IMG/VR virus record: IMGVR_UViG_3300005841_000055 | Location: 1 to 38,631 of that record | From: a virus | Length of the DNA: 38,631 bases | Direction: 5' to 3' (one strand) | Position numbers and translations under genes: made by a program | Notes under the pieces: generated by a model | What the model saw: only the letters and a program-made list of their open reading frames with translations | What the model was told of the DNA's origin: nothing | Databases searched by the model: none | Shown: piece by piece, positions 8,613-15,001 of the stretch | Numbering within the stretch: the stretch's first letter is position 1 | Layout: each line of letters begins with the position of its first letter

Positions 8613-8813
8613 ATGGATCTACTCGGACTGCTCGTAACGGTCGTCATTCTCGGCCTCATTTTCGCGGTGCTGTGGTGGGGCATACAACAACTGGCCCCGA
8701 AGGTACCGCCACCGTTCGCCACCGTGATGCAGGTGCTCTTCGTGCTGGTGGTGGTGGTCGTGCTGATCTCGCTGTTGCTCGGTCACATACCTCCCGTGAA
8801 GCTGGGGCGCTAG
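8613..8813 (+). CDS. Two-helix membrane protein, holin candidate
   Basis: The 66-residue protein has two strongly hydrophobic segments, at about 4-24 (LLGLLVTVVILGLIFAVLWW) and 39-57 (MQVLFVLVVVVVLISLLLG), joined by a Pro-rich turn, plus a short basic tail. Size and topology match class II-type holins, but such proteins diverge too fast for certainty. It starts directly after the stop of the 690-residue gene and is the last gene of the rightward unit. Its TAG stop shares the palindrome CTAG with the stop of the convergent gene. No endolysin is recognised next to it. Confidence 0.6.
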   Translation: MDLLGLLVTVVILGLIFAVLWWGIQQLAPKVPPPFATVMQVLFVLVVVVVLISLLLGHIPPVKLGR

Positions 8814-9046
8814 TGCGGTGACGGGCTCTCGGCCCGTGCGAGGAACGACTTCATCGCGGTGACCACGCCCTCGCGCTCGGCGTTGCTGATGTAGTTGACG
8901 CGGCCTTCGTCGCCGAACTTGAACGTCAGCAGCACGAAGCCCACCGTGCGCTCGCCGGGTGCCGCACCACGGTTGAAGGTAGTGTCGAGCACTTCGGCGA
9001 GCGCATTCATGGCCGCGATGAATTCCGGCTCGATGGGTTCGGTCAC
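8810..9046 (-). CDS. Small conserved-type phage protein, last gene of leftward unit
   Basis: The 78-residue acidic protein has a helical N-terminus, a central beta-like part (VGFVLLTFKFGDEGRVNYIS) and a helix (NAEREGVVTAMKSFLAR). The FGDEGRVNYISNA style is familiar from unannotated phage proteins, but I assign no function. Its ATG overlaps the stop of the upstream gene by 4 nt (ATGA), so it is translationally coupled. Its stop overlaps that of the convergent holin-like gene. Confidence 0.65.
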   Translation of the reverse strand: MTEPIEPEFIAAMNALAEVLDTTFNRGAAPGERTVGFVLLTFKFGDEGRVNYISNAEREGVVTAMKSFLARAESPSPH

Positions 9047-9261
9047 GCTTCCCCCTTGGGCACATCGACGTAGGGCATGGCGACGTCATCCGCCGTCAGC
9101 CCTTCGAAGATGGCCTGCTCGGTTTCGCCGTAGACGATGGCGATGGCGGGCATGGGGCCGAAGGCGTCCTTCACGATCGGCTGGCCCGCCACCAGTAGCT
9201 CCACGTTGCGCCGCGACAGGCCGATGATCAGCATGCCGGCATCGGTCTTGGCGATGATCAT
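9043..9261 (-). CDS. Small unknown phage protein
   Basis: The 72-residue protein reads MIIAKTDAGMLIIGLSRRNVELLV at the start (shown here only in part) and is mostly beta strand by appearance. It has a compact hydrophobic pattern and an acidic C-terminus. The ATG at 9261 shares its A with the stop of the repressor-like gene (TGATG), which favours it over the GTG one codon upstream. No family is recognised. It belongs to the chain of overlapping genes downstream of the helicase. Confidence 0.6.
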   Translation of the reverse strand: MIIAKTDAGMLIIGLSRRNVELLVAGQPIVKDAFGPMPAIAIVYGETEQAIFEGLTADDVAMPYVDVPKGEA

Positions 9262-9542
9262 CACACTCCCCAGAGATCCGGCCGCAGCAGCGCGGGCGAG
9301 ACTTTAAAGTACTCCGCGATCTGCCGCGCCCGCGGACCCGGCAGCAGGAAGTGGCGCGGTGCAGCCTCGGCCATGCGCTCCCAGCCGTACAGCGTCTGCG
9401 CGCGGATGCCGATCGCGATGGCAAGCTGCCGCTTGCTGCGCTCACCGAGCTTGTTCTCGATGAGCCAACTGAGCGGATGCTTGTTGGTGTTGCTGCCCCC
9501 CGGCATCTTGCGGGGGAGCTTCACGGGTTTTTGCGTTTTCAT
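9261..9542 (-). CDS. Cro/YdaS-like helix-turn-helix regulator
   Basis: The 93-residue basic protein has a helix-turn-helix at about 37-57 (KRQLAIAIGIRAQTLYGWER) and a C-terminal LRPDLWGV signature. This combination is typical of Cro/YdaS-like phage repressors, where the LRPD motif follows the DNA-binding helices. It is the only clear DNA-binding regulator in the genome, so it is a candidate reader of the CCTACA/TGTAGG operators or of the dispersed CTTTAAAG sites. That link is inference. Its start overlaps the helicase stop by 4 nt (ATGA). A CTTTAAAG element at 9302-9309 lies inside it and encodes Phe-Lys. Confidence 0.75.
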   Translation of the reverse strand: MKTQKPVKLPRKMPGGSNTNKHPLSWLIENKLGERSKRQLAIAIGIRAQTLYGWERMAEAAPRHFLLPGPRARQIAEYFKVSPALLRPDLWGV

Positions 9543-10945
9543 GCTTGTCCTTTCAGGACGTTGAGGATGGCTTGCTGGGCACTCGACTTCGCCTGCAGCG
9601 CGTCGAGGATGGCGCCGTCCACCGTGTCGCGAGCGACGATGTGGTGAATGACGACGGTCTTGGTCTGACCCTGCCGGTACACCCGGCGGTTCAGTTGGTC
9701 ATACTCTTCAAGGTTCCACGTGAGGCCGAACCATGCCACGCAGTGGCCGCCGGCCTGCAGGTTCAAGCCGTGCGCCACCGACGTCGGATGCACCAGCAGC
9801 ACCGGCAACTCGCCGCGGTTCCAGCGCGCCACGACGTCATCCGCGGCCTTCGCCGACACGCCGCCGCCGAGGTACGGGATGGCGGCATCGCCGAGGCGCG
9901 CACGGATGGCTTCCACTTCGTGCAGGAACGACACCGCGACCAGCAGCGGGGTGCCCTGCTGCTCTTCCACCAGATCCGCCAGCGCATCGAGCTTCGCTGT
10001 GTGGATCGCGACGGTCGCCTGCGTGCGCTCTTCAGTCTCGGCGTAGGCCGTGCCGTTCACCAGTTGGCGCAGCTTCATCAGGCACGCGGCCGCGTTGGCC
10101 GGGGCCATGGTGAGGCCGCCACCCGTGGCGAGGAACAGATCCTTGGCGAGCGTGTTGTACTGCGCGCGGGCCGGCGCCGGAAGCTCCACCTCGATGCGAT
10201 TGAAGATCAGCTTCGGCATGGTCAGGTGATCCTCGGCCTTGAGGCGCAGGGCCATGCCGTTGACGCGGGCGTAGACGCGATCGGCCGCATCCTTCTTCGG
10301 GTGCCATTTCTGGATCACGCGGCCGCCGCCGACGTGGACGGACTCGGGCATGCAGAACTCGCGGCGGAAGCGGGTGATGAACTTGCCCAGCGCAGCGCCC
10401 TCGTCGCAGATGTAGGCCTGCGAGAACAGATCCTCGATCGACTGCGGCGTCGGGGTGCCGGTCAGGATGTAGCGGCGGGCGAACTTGCCGAGGTGCTCAC
10501 GCAGTGCCTTGAAGCGCACGCTCGACGGGTTCTTGAAGCGGGTGGACTCGTCAACGACGAGCATCTCGGGGGCGCGCTCGCCGAGCAGCGACCACGTGGC
10601 GGCCTCGAACAGCCAAGCGACATTCTCGCAGTTCACCACGTAGATGTCAGCGTCGGCCTTCAACGCCGCTTCGCGCTGCTTGGCGCTGCCGAGCACCAGC
10701 GACACCTTGAGATGGGCGAAATCGGCCCACTTGGCGACCTCGGCCGGCCACACCAGCCGGGCCGGGCGCAGGGGAGCGATCACCAGCATGCGCTGCACCG
10801 CGCCGGCTTCCTTCATCACAAGGAAGGCGCCCAGCGACATCGAAGTCTTGCCGAGGCCCGGATCAAGCAGCAGGGCGCCGTTGGAACGGCCGGCGATAAG
10901 CTGGATGCCGCTGATCTGGTACGGGTGGGGCGTGTAGGGGATCAT
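9539..10945 (-). CDS. SNF2-like superfamily 2 helicase/ATPase
   Basis: This 468-residue protein is a DNA-dependent ATPase of the SNF2-type branch often encoded in phage replication modules. Motif I is DPGLGKT (K33), motif II is VDEST (SNF2 usually has DEAH), motif III is LTGTPTP and motif VI is NRRVYRQGQ. The NPSS that follows motif II is also SNF2-like. It probably remodels or unwinds DNA during replication or recombination. The length is complete for the two RecA-like lobes. A -24/-12 promoter lies 41 nt upstream of the ATG, with a leader containing TACCTACACC and CCCCACTAC. It heads a four-gene overlapping operon that ends at 8810. Confidence 0.9.
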   Translation of the reverse strand: MIPYTPHPYQISGIQLIAGRSNGALLLDPGLGKTSMSLGAFLVMKEAGAVQRMLVIAPLRPARLVWPAEVAKWADFAHLKVSLVLGSAKQREAALKADADIYVVNCENVAWLFEAATWSLLGERAPEMLVVDESTRFKNPSSVRFKALREHLGKFARRYILTGTPTPQSIEDLFSQAYICDEGAALGKFITRFRREFCMPESVHVGGGRVIQKWHPKKDAADRVYARVNGMALRLKAEDHLTMPKLIFNRIEVELPAPARAQYNTLAKDLFLATGGGLTMAPANAAACLMKLRQLVNGTAYAETEERTQATVAIHTAKLDALADLVEEQQGTPLLVAVSFLHEVEAIRARLGDAAIPYLGGGVSAKAADDVVARWNRGELPVLLVHPTSVAHGLNLQAGGHCVAWFGLTWNLEEYDQLNRRVYRQGQTKTVVIHHIVARDTVDGAILDALQAKSSAQQAILNVLKGQA

Positions 10946-10985
10946 GTTCTGTCTCGGGTAGTGGGGTGTAGGTAATGACTACTAA

Positions 10986-11001
10986 AGCGATTATCGTGCC
11001 A
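10986..11001 (-). promoter_or_regulatory. Sigma54-like -24/-12 promoter for the helicase operon
   Basis: On the minus strand this reads TGGCACG-ATAA-TCGCT. The GG and GC dinucleotides are 12 bases apart, as required for sigma54, with a single deviation from TTGCW at position -14. The predicted start is near 10975, giving a leader of about 30 nt. The -24 box also encodes the last residues (Leu-Ala-Arg-stop) of the upstream gene at 10991-11215. Confidence 0.65.
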
Positions 11002-11215
11002 AGGAGCGGATGGTGTTCCAGCCGCGGGCCTGCCCGGCACTGCGGCGGGGCGCGACGCGCGGGCCGAGCGCGGGGTGGGCGACGATGAAGGCCGACACCG
11101 CGGCGCTGGCGTCGATCGAGGCCTGCAGGGTAACGGGCGTCGGGGTGGCGCGGGCGACATCGCGGGCGGCGGCTGCGGTGGTGATCAGGGCGTCGAGTTG
11201 GCTGCGGAGGTTCAT
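10991..11215 (-). CDS. Small unknown Ala-rich protein
   Basis: The 74-residue protein is Ala/Arg/Val-rich. Its N-terminal helix (LRSQLDALITTAAAARDVAR) and later helical part have no recognised domain. It has its own -24/-12 element 41 nt upstream and a leader ending GAGACAGACC-ATG, nearly identical to the leader of the helicase (GAGACAGAAC). Its last three codons and stop are formed by the -24 box of the helicase promoter. Function unknown. Confidence 0.6.
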   Translation of the reverse strand: MNLRSQLDALITTAAAARDVARATPTPVTLQASIDASAAVSAFIVAHPALGPRVAPRRSAGQARGWNTIRSLAR

Positions 11216-11255
11216 GGTCTGTCTCGGTTGTAAGGGGGTGCCTACAGTACTTTAA

Positions 11256-11271
11256 AGCGATTATCGTGCCA
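11256..11271 (-). promoter_or_regulatory. Sigma54-like promoter merged with a CTTTAAAG element
   Basis: The minus strand reads TGGCACG-ATAA-TCGCT followed directly by TTAAAG. The -12 box therefore overlaps the palindrome CTTTAAAG (11250-11257). The related promoters have GCTTTAGTA or GCTTTACTA at this place, which suggests the octamer and the promoter tail are related. A TGTAGG half-site follows near +1. Confidence 0.65.
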
Positions 11272-11309
11272 GCCGGGGTGCCGGGCCAGCCTTCATTGTA
11301 GGTGACGCC

Positions 11310-11633
11310 TTACGGCAGATCAAGCCCTATTTGGACAACCGGCGTCGGCCGCGGGCGCCCCATCTGATCGGCCAGCAGATCCTTGAAGCGGGCGAAGCTG
11401 CGGATCACCTCCACCGGGTGGCCGAGCTTCGCCAGCTTGCGGAACTGGTGCGCCTGCCGGGCGCTCACCTCGCCGTCGGGCGACTTGAACTCGACCAGCC
11501 ATGTGCGACCGCCCGGCAGCAGGAACACCCGATCGGGCAGGCCCACCACGAAGCCGCCGAGCTTGATCGGCTGGCAGCCCATCCGCACCGCCCGCGCGCA
11601 GCAGCGGCGCTCGGTGTCCCCCTCAAGAGACAC
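11310..11633 (-). CDS. VRR-NUC family nuclease
   Basis: The 107-residue protein is a stand-alone VRR-NUC (PD-(D/E)XK-like) nuclease. GLPDRVF gives the metal-binding Asp (D34), and WLVEFK gives the E48-x-K50 pair. A helix with Ser-Ala-Arg-Gln follows, as in the family. Phage members are thought to act on branched or flap DNA alongside SNF2-type helicases, and such a helicase lies next in this unit. The start is GTG at 11633, overlapping the upstream gene by 11 nt, and no strong SD is visible. The region after its stop contains an 18-bp sequence also found at 15657-15674. Confidence 0.85.
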   Translation of the reverse strand: MSLEGDTERRCCARAVRMGCQPIKLGGFVVGLPDRVFLLPGGRTWLVEFKSPDGEVSARQAHQFRKLAKLGHPVEVIRSFARFKDLLADQMGRPRPTPVVQIGLDLP

Positions 11634-11976
11634 GGCGCGGCCCGGCCATCGAGCGGTGGGGGCGGGAAGGCACCGCCAGCAGGGCTGGCGGGCTCGCCAT
11701 GCGCTCCACGGCCTGCATGACTAGGGCCGTAGCTGCCAGCAGCGCCATGTCCTTCACGGCGGCCTTGTCGAGGTTCCCCAGCCGGGCGCGCTGGCGGGCC
11801 AGCAGCAGGGCGAACTCGGCCACCTGTTGCGCGGCCCCGCGGGCCACCAGCCGGCCGCTGCGCAGCGGCATCACCACGGTGGCGTCGCAGGCGTCGCAGC
11901 AGGGCTGGTCCGACAGCGGCCGAGCCGCGTTGCCGAGGCCGTCGAACTCGATCTTGCACAGGCTGCAGGGGGTCAT
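11623..11976 (-). CDS. Zinc-finger-like Cys-rich small protein
   Basis: The 117-residue protein starts with MTPCSLC and continues with CCDACD about 20 residues later. These two Cys pairs could bind one zinc ion. The rest is helical and Ala/Leu/Arg-rich (about 40-95) with a basic tail. Similar short Cys-motif proteins are common in phage early regions. No specific function is assigned. Its ATG overlaps the upstream stop (ATGA). Confidence 0.65.
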   Translation of the reverse strand: MTPCSLCKIEFDGLGNAARPLSDQPCCDACDATVVMPLRSGRLVARGAAQQVAEFALLLARQRARLGNLDKAAVKDMALLAATALVMQAVERMASPPALLAVPSRPHRSMAGPRRVS

Positions 11977-12203
11977 GGCTTCACCTCGGCCTGCGTCACC
12001 CGGCCCAGCATGATCAGGCGCTGGTAGAGCTTGCGCAGCTTGCCGGGTGACATCGAGCTTACGTACATGGCGGCCTCGGACGCGCGCCAGCCCTCCTTCA
12101 CGAACCAGCGCGACACGGCCTGTCCCTGCACGGCGGCCGGGGTGGCCTTGTAGGGGATGGCTACACGGGTGCCGTCAGCCTTGATCAGCAGTAACTGTCT
12201 CAC
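11973..12203 (-). CDS. Small unknown protein of the leftward operon
   Basis: The 76-residue protein starts at GTG 12203, preceded by AAGGAG and overlapping the upstream stop as GTGA. The frame is open further upstream to 12359, but that part lies inside the neighbouring gene. The sequence has a beta-like N-terminus (LLLIKADGTRVAIPY) and a helical second half (SRWFVKEGWRASEAAMYVSS, RKLYQRLIMLGRV). The latter resembles a small winged or plain helical DNA-binding fold, but no motif is decisive. Confidence 0.6.
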   Translation of the reverse strand: MRQLLLIKADGTRVAIPYKATPAAVQGQAVSRWFVKEGWRASEAAMYVSSMSPGKLRKLYQRLIMLGRVTQAEVKP

Positions 12204-12391
12204 GGTGTCTCCTTTTCCATCTTGGGGGTGAAATCGCGCCAGCCCAGCAGGAACTTGCGCGCGGTTGCTTCCGACAGGCCGGTGGCCTGCACGATGCGCT
12301 TGCGCGGCTTCCCGGTAGTCACTGCCTGACAGCGCAGGCAGTGCCCTGAGCGGCAGCACATGCGGGTGATGCGGTAGGTTGGCTCACTCAT
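12200..12391 (-). CDS. Small Cys-containing, helix-turn-helix-like protein
   Basis: The 63-residue basic protein contains CCRSGHCLRC at about 12-21, a likely zinc-binding cluster. It is followed by a possible helix-turn-helix (RIVQATGLSEATARKFLLGW). The start ATG at 12391 overlaps the upstream stop by 4 nt, so the longer upstream frame is not used. A DNA-binding role is plausible but rests only on this motif. Confidence 0.6.
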   Translation of the reverse strand: MSEPTYRITRMCCRSGHCLRCQAVTTGKPRKRIVQATGLSEATARKFLLGWRDFTPKMEKETP

Positions 12392-12726
12392 TTCAGCCAG
12401 CACTCGGGATCGGCACACGGCGGGCCGCCATGATTGCCGTCACACTTGTCTTGCGCCGCCTTGGGCGCGAGGGCGCGTTCGCAGCGGTCAGCTACCTCTT
12501 CCGCAAGGTCTGGTGCACCGTTGCCATACTGATAGCTGCGCAGTGCGTGGATAGCCGCTTGCAGCGCCGCCGCTACCTCTCCCTGCGCGGCCTCGGCGGG
12601 AGCGGCGTCGTACATGGCACGCCACATATGTGCAATAGGGTCTCCTCCTACATAAGTCGCAGTTGCCCCAGCCTTCTGCATTTCCGCTGTCGGCTCGCGC
12701 GGGCATAGCTTCGTGGGCGCGCTCAT
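12388..12726 (-). CDS. Small unknown phage protein
   Basis: The 112-residue protein starts at ATG 12726, overlapping the stop of the upstream gene (ATGA). The part REPTAEMQKAGATA...DPIAHMWRAMYDAAP is of a type seen in many phage early genes of unknown role. A helical middle and a C-terminal Cys/His-containing end (CDGNHGGPPCADPECWLK) follow. The end could bind zinc. No function is assigned. Confidence 0.65.
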   Translation of the reverse strand: MSAPTKLCPREPTAEMQKAGATATYVGGDPIAHMWRAMYDAAPAEAAQGEVAAALQAAIHALRSYQYGNGAPDLAEEVADRCERALAPKAAQDKCDGNHGGPPCADPECWLK

Positions 12727-12989
12727 TTCGTCACCCTTACGGCTTTTTTCGCCACCACGCAGACCAGCGTGCGCGACTCGTACCACTCGCGCCCGGCGAC
12801 CGACTCCATCAGGGCGCCGCGGGCGTCCAGTTCACTCTGGTACAGCCACACCGCTACGGTGGCGGTGTCGGCGTCGAGGACGCGAGCGCGGGCGTTGGTC
12901 AGCGCCGCGGTCTTGGTCACGAACGCCTGCCGCACCAGCTTGTTGCCGACGGCGTGTTCCGTCACGTGCAGTTGAGTTCCTTGTGCCAC
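12723..12989 (-). CDS. Small unknown protein, first gene of the VRR-NUC operon
   Basis: The 88-residue protein probably starts at GTG 12989. There GGAG is followed by the spacer CTTTAAA and then GTG, so the octamer forms the SD-to-start spacer. The sequence is beta-rich with a long helix (VRQAFVTKTAALTNARARVL) and a second strand pair (TVAVWLYQSEL). It is the first of six overlapping genes down to 11310. A leader element CCCCACTAC lies just upstream at 13002-13010. Confidence 0.6.
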   Translation of the reverse strand: MAQGTQLHVTEHAVGNKLVRQAFVTKTAALTNARARVLDADTATVAVWLYQSELDARGALMESVAGREWYESRTLVCVVAKKAVRVTK

Positions 12990-13007
12990 TTTAAAGCTCC
13001 GGTAGTG

Positions 13008-13025
13008 GGGCCGCTCGCGCGGCCC
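13008..13025 (-). terminator. GC-rich hairpin after the SprT-like gene
   Basis: The arms GGGCCGC and GCGGCCC enclose a GCGA tetraloop (minus strand), 9 nt after the stop of the SprT-like gene. There is no U-tract, so it may be a processing or pausing hairpin rather than a true intrinsic terminator. It separates the SprT-like gene from the VRR-NUC operon. Confidence 0.45.
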
Positions 13026-13033
13026 GGTGGGGG

Positions 13034-13678
13034 TCAGATGGTCTCGACAACCTTCTTCTTCTCGCGCTCGGTCTGCAGCATCATCTCCTGCTCGCAGGAA
13101 CCGCAGACCGGCCAGCCGTGCTCCTCGATCTTCTTCGCCGTCATGTAGCTGACGTTGCCGCAGCCGCACTCCAGCTTGTGCAGGCCGTGGCTGGCATTGC
13201 GCTTCTTCGCCACCAGCGCCACCTTGCCGTGCGGGTAGGCGCCAAGCTTGGCGAGGATCGCCGCCATCAGGGCGTGAGCGTCGGCGCGCTCGACCTTGGA
13301 GTGCTTGCCGCCCGTGTAGCCGACGGTCTTGCTGGCCTTGGTGAAGGCGGCGCCGTGACCGGACTTGCAGTCATCGACGGCGTGCAGCAGTTCATGCCCG
13401 AGCACGTCCAGCACTTCCAGCGGCTGGTCGAGCACCGGGGAGATCATCACCTCGTTGACGCCCGCGGCGCTGCGCGCACGGGGCCAGCACTCGCCGATGC
13501 GGCGCCGGGGCGAGCCGCCGCCGGGGAAGCCGCAGGCCATCTTGACGTCGGCCGGGACCACCACGCCGAGCTTGAGCCACGCCGCGCGGATGATGATGGT
13601 CGCCTGCGTCAGCCACTGCTCGCGGTGGAGCACCAGCTTCGGGTCGATCATGCCGCACAGGATTGCTTGCTTTTTCAT
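13034..13678 (-). CDS. SprT-like zinc metallopeptidase
   Basis: The 214-residue protein has the SprT/Spartan-type active site GHELLHAVDD (H95, E96, H99), a further His in SGHGAAF (H108), and a C-terminal zinc ribbon (CGCGNVSY...WPVCGSC). Cellular Spartan proteases cut DNA-protein crosslinks. Phage versions are common in early regions but their substrate is not established. A GTG three codons upstream (13687) is an alternative start, and neither start has a good SD. The gene is preceded by a long leader and a -24/-12 element at 13754-13769. Confidence 0.85.
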   Translation of the reverse strand: MKKQAILCGMIDPKLVLHREQWLTQATIIIRAAWLKLGVVVPADVKMACGFPGGGSPRRRIGECWPRARSAAGVNEVMISPVLDQPLEVLDVLGHELLHAVDDCKSGHGAAFTKASKTVGYTGGKHSKVERADAHALMAAILAKLGAYPHGKVALVAKKRNASHGLHKLECGCGNVSYMTAKKIEEHGWPVCGSCEQEMMLQTEREKKKVVETI

Positions 13679-13753
13679 TTGGGTCACTTTAGGTCAGTTT
13701 AGGGTAGGTGCAGGCGCCGGGTGTAATGTAGCAGGCGCCTGTACCTTTAGTAA

Positions 13754-13769
13754 AGCGAGAAGCGTGCCA
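13754..13769 (-). promoter_or_regulatory. Sigma54-like promoter for the SprT-like gene
   Basis: The minus strand reads TGGCACG-CTTC-TCGCT with correct GG-N10-GC spacing. The predicted start is near 13743, leaving a leader of about 65 nt. Its -24 edge overlaps the arm of the hairpin at 13766-13788. Downstream, CTTTACTAAAG forms a degenerate relative of the CTTTAAAG octamer. Confidence 0.6.
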
Positions 13770-13788
13770 ACGCTTTAAAGGCGTTGGC
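13766..13788 (-). other. Hairpin with TTTAAAG loop at a gene end
   Basis: Perfect 8-bp arms GCCAACGC and GCGTTGGC flank the 7-base loop TTTAAAG on the plus strand (CTTTAAA on the minus). The element includes the stop codon of the 74-residue membrane protein (CTT-TAA). The same architecture is repeated at 14967-14989. It may act as a transcript 3' end or as a protein-binding site. Confidence 0.55.
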
Positions 13789-13999
13789 TACAATCGGCAG
13801 CATCGGCCGCCGCATCGTCAGCTTCAGCCCATGAGGGGCCGTAGTCGGCGTCCTCAAAGGAGTAGCTACAGGGCAGGGGCGGCAGTGGGAGCGGCTGCGG
13901 GCGCTGCGAGTGGAGCAGCAGGATCACGATGATGGTCAGCAGCCCCACCACGGGGCCGCCGAGCCAGAACGCCACGGCGATGCAGAGGGCGTCGATCAT
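13775..13999 (-). CDS. Small membrane protein
   Basis: The 74-residue protein has a hydrophobic N-terminal half (IDALCIAVAFWLGG, VVGLLTIIVILLL; about 2-34) that can span the membrane once or twice. A Pro/Leu-rich linker and an acidic, Ala/Asp-rich C-terminus follow. The ATG at 13999 overlaps the stop of the DUF6011-like gene by 4 nt. Function unknown. The composition would also fit a membrane-anchored early protein acting on the host envelope. Confidence 0.6.
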   Translation of the reverse strand: MIDALCIAVAFWLGGPVVGLLTIIVILLLHSQRPQPLPLPPLPCSYSFEDADYGPSWAEADDAAADAADCSQRL

Positions 14000-14658
14000 T
14001 GAAATTTCCCGGCGCATACGGGGCCAATCCCCGCCTCGATCGAGGCCGGGTCCGTCAGGTCACGGCCGCAGGAGCAGCAGCGGCCCGAGAGCTTGCCGTG
14101 CTTCACGGCGGCCGCCAGCGGGTCCAGTTCGAACTCGGCCAGCAGGGCCACGATGGCATCCTTGTCGGCGCCGGCCTTGCCGTTCCAGACGAAGGCCTGC
14201 GCGTTGTCGAGCTTGCCGACGAGGCGATCGCTCCACACCAGCCAGCACATGCTGTCCTGATTCTTGCGGGAGATCTTGAGCGAGCCCGCGTGCAGGGTGG
14301 CGTGCTTCTGCATCACCTCGAACAGCTTCGGCACCGGGGTGCCGGCGGCGTAGGCGGGCTTCGCCGGGGCCGCCGGGGTGCCCGGCAGGGTTACCTGCGG
14401 CAGCGGCTTGCGCGGCAGCGACCACTCCACCAGCTTGCCGGCGAAGTCGCGCTGCTTGGCGCTGGCGTAGCCGCCGTTGTCCACCCGGCCAGCGATGTCG
14501 CGGCAGATGGCGCCCTTGCCCATGGCGAAGGCGTCGCGGCGGGCGTCGAAGCGCACCGCGGCGTCGCGCAGTTCGACCGCGCTCGGGCGCTCGCCGGCAA
14601 CGACGGCCAGCGCGGGGGTGATCGAGGGGGCGACGGCGACGGCGTTTTTCCAGTTCAT
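13996..14658 (-). CDS. DUF6011-like protein with C-terminal zinc motif
   Basis: The 220-residue protein ends with the signature CCSCGRDLTDPASIEAGIGP followed by VCAGKF, the hallmark of the DUF6011 group, where Cys residues probably bind zinc. The N-terminal half is Ala-rich and helical, with a Pro-rich hinge at about 105-120. Its role is unknown, though it is frequent in phage early regions. Two ATGs lie six bases apart. The second (14658) has GAAGGA at a proper distance and is chosen. A -24/-12 element lies upstream, and the leader carries TGTAGG-N5-CCTACA and CCCCACTAC. Confidence 0.75.
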   Translation of the reverse strand: MNWKNAVAVAPSITPALAVVAGERPSAVELRDAAVRFDARRDAFAMGKGAICRDIAGRVDNGGYASAKQRDFAGKLVEWSLPRKPLPQVTLPGTPAAPAKPAYAAGTPVPKLFEVMQKHATLHAGSLKISRKNQDSMCWLVWSDRLVGKLDNAQAFVWNGKAGADKDAIVALLAEFELDPLAAAVKHGKLSGRCCSCGRDLTDPASIEAGIGPVCAGKFQ

Positions 14659-14705
14659 GTTCATTCCTTCGTAGTGGGGGTGTAGGGGATGCCTACAACT
14701 ACTAA

Positions 14706-14721
14706 AGCACTTACCGTGCCA
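14706..14721 (-). promoter_or_regulatory. Sigma54-like promoter for the DUF6011-like gene
   Basis: The minus strand reads TGGCACG-GTAA-GTGCT, with correct 12-base GG to GC spacing and a deviation at -15. The -24 box encodes the Leu-Ala-Arg-stop end of the upstream gene, exactly as at the helicase promoter. The leader contains an inverted pair TGTAGG and CCTACA with a 5-base gap. Confidence 0.6.
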
Positions 14722-14935
14722 GCTTCTGCAGGTACTGCCACTCGCCCACCCACTCCGCGACGGTGAACGTCGTGAGGTGGTTGACGTAGACCGACGACGC
14801 CGGCCACGTGAGGGCGCCGCCGCCGACGAAGTAGAAGTAGCCATTGCCGCGGACTAGCTCCTGCTCGCCGCCCGCGGCCTTGATGGCCGCGTTGACGTTG
14901 TTCAGGGTGACGCGGGGGAGGGTGATCTTTGCCAT
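14711..14935 (-). CDS. Small conserved-type phage protein
   Basis: The 74-residue protein contains NGYFYFVGGGALTWPASSVY followed by a helix (FTVAEWVGEWQYLQKLAR). This pattern is familiar from many unannotated phage early proteins. The ATG at 14935 has GGAG 11 nt upstream. The frame is open to 14995, but that part spans a hairpin. No function is assigned. Confidence 0.65.
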   Translation of the reverse strand: MAKITLPRVTLNNVNAAIKAAGGEQELVRGNGYFYFVGGGALTWPASSVYVNHLTTFTVAEWVGEWQYLQKLAR

Positions 14936-14966
14936 GCTCGATGCTCCAGTTGAAAGGCAGTTGTTG

Positions 14967-14989
14967 GAGCCTGCTTTAAAGGCAGGCTC
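14967..14989 (-). other. Hairpin with TTTAAAG loop downstream of a gene
   Basis: Arms GAGCCTGC and GCAGGCTC (8 bp, perfect) flank the loop TTTAAAG, 12 nt after the stop of the gene at 15002-15370. Same design as 13766-13788. There is no U-tract. Confidence 0.55.
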
Positions 14990-15001
14990 GGGCAACGGTC
15001 T

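Noticed and set aside
9545-10975. 476-codon open frame on the plus strand opposite the helicase
   Set aside because: High GC leaves long shadow frames. The minus-strand frame has complete helicase motifs and a promoter, while the plus frame has a His/Arg/Gln-rich nonsense-like composition.
12982-12989. TGGCAC on the minus strand as another -24 box
   Set aside because: No GC at the required 12-base distance, and the bases are the first codons of the gene starting at 12989.
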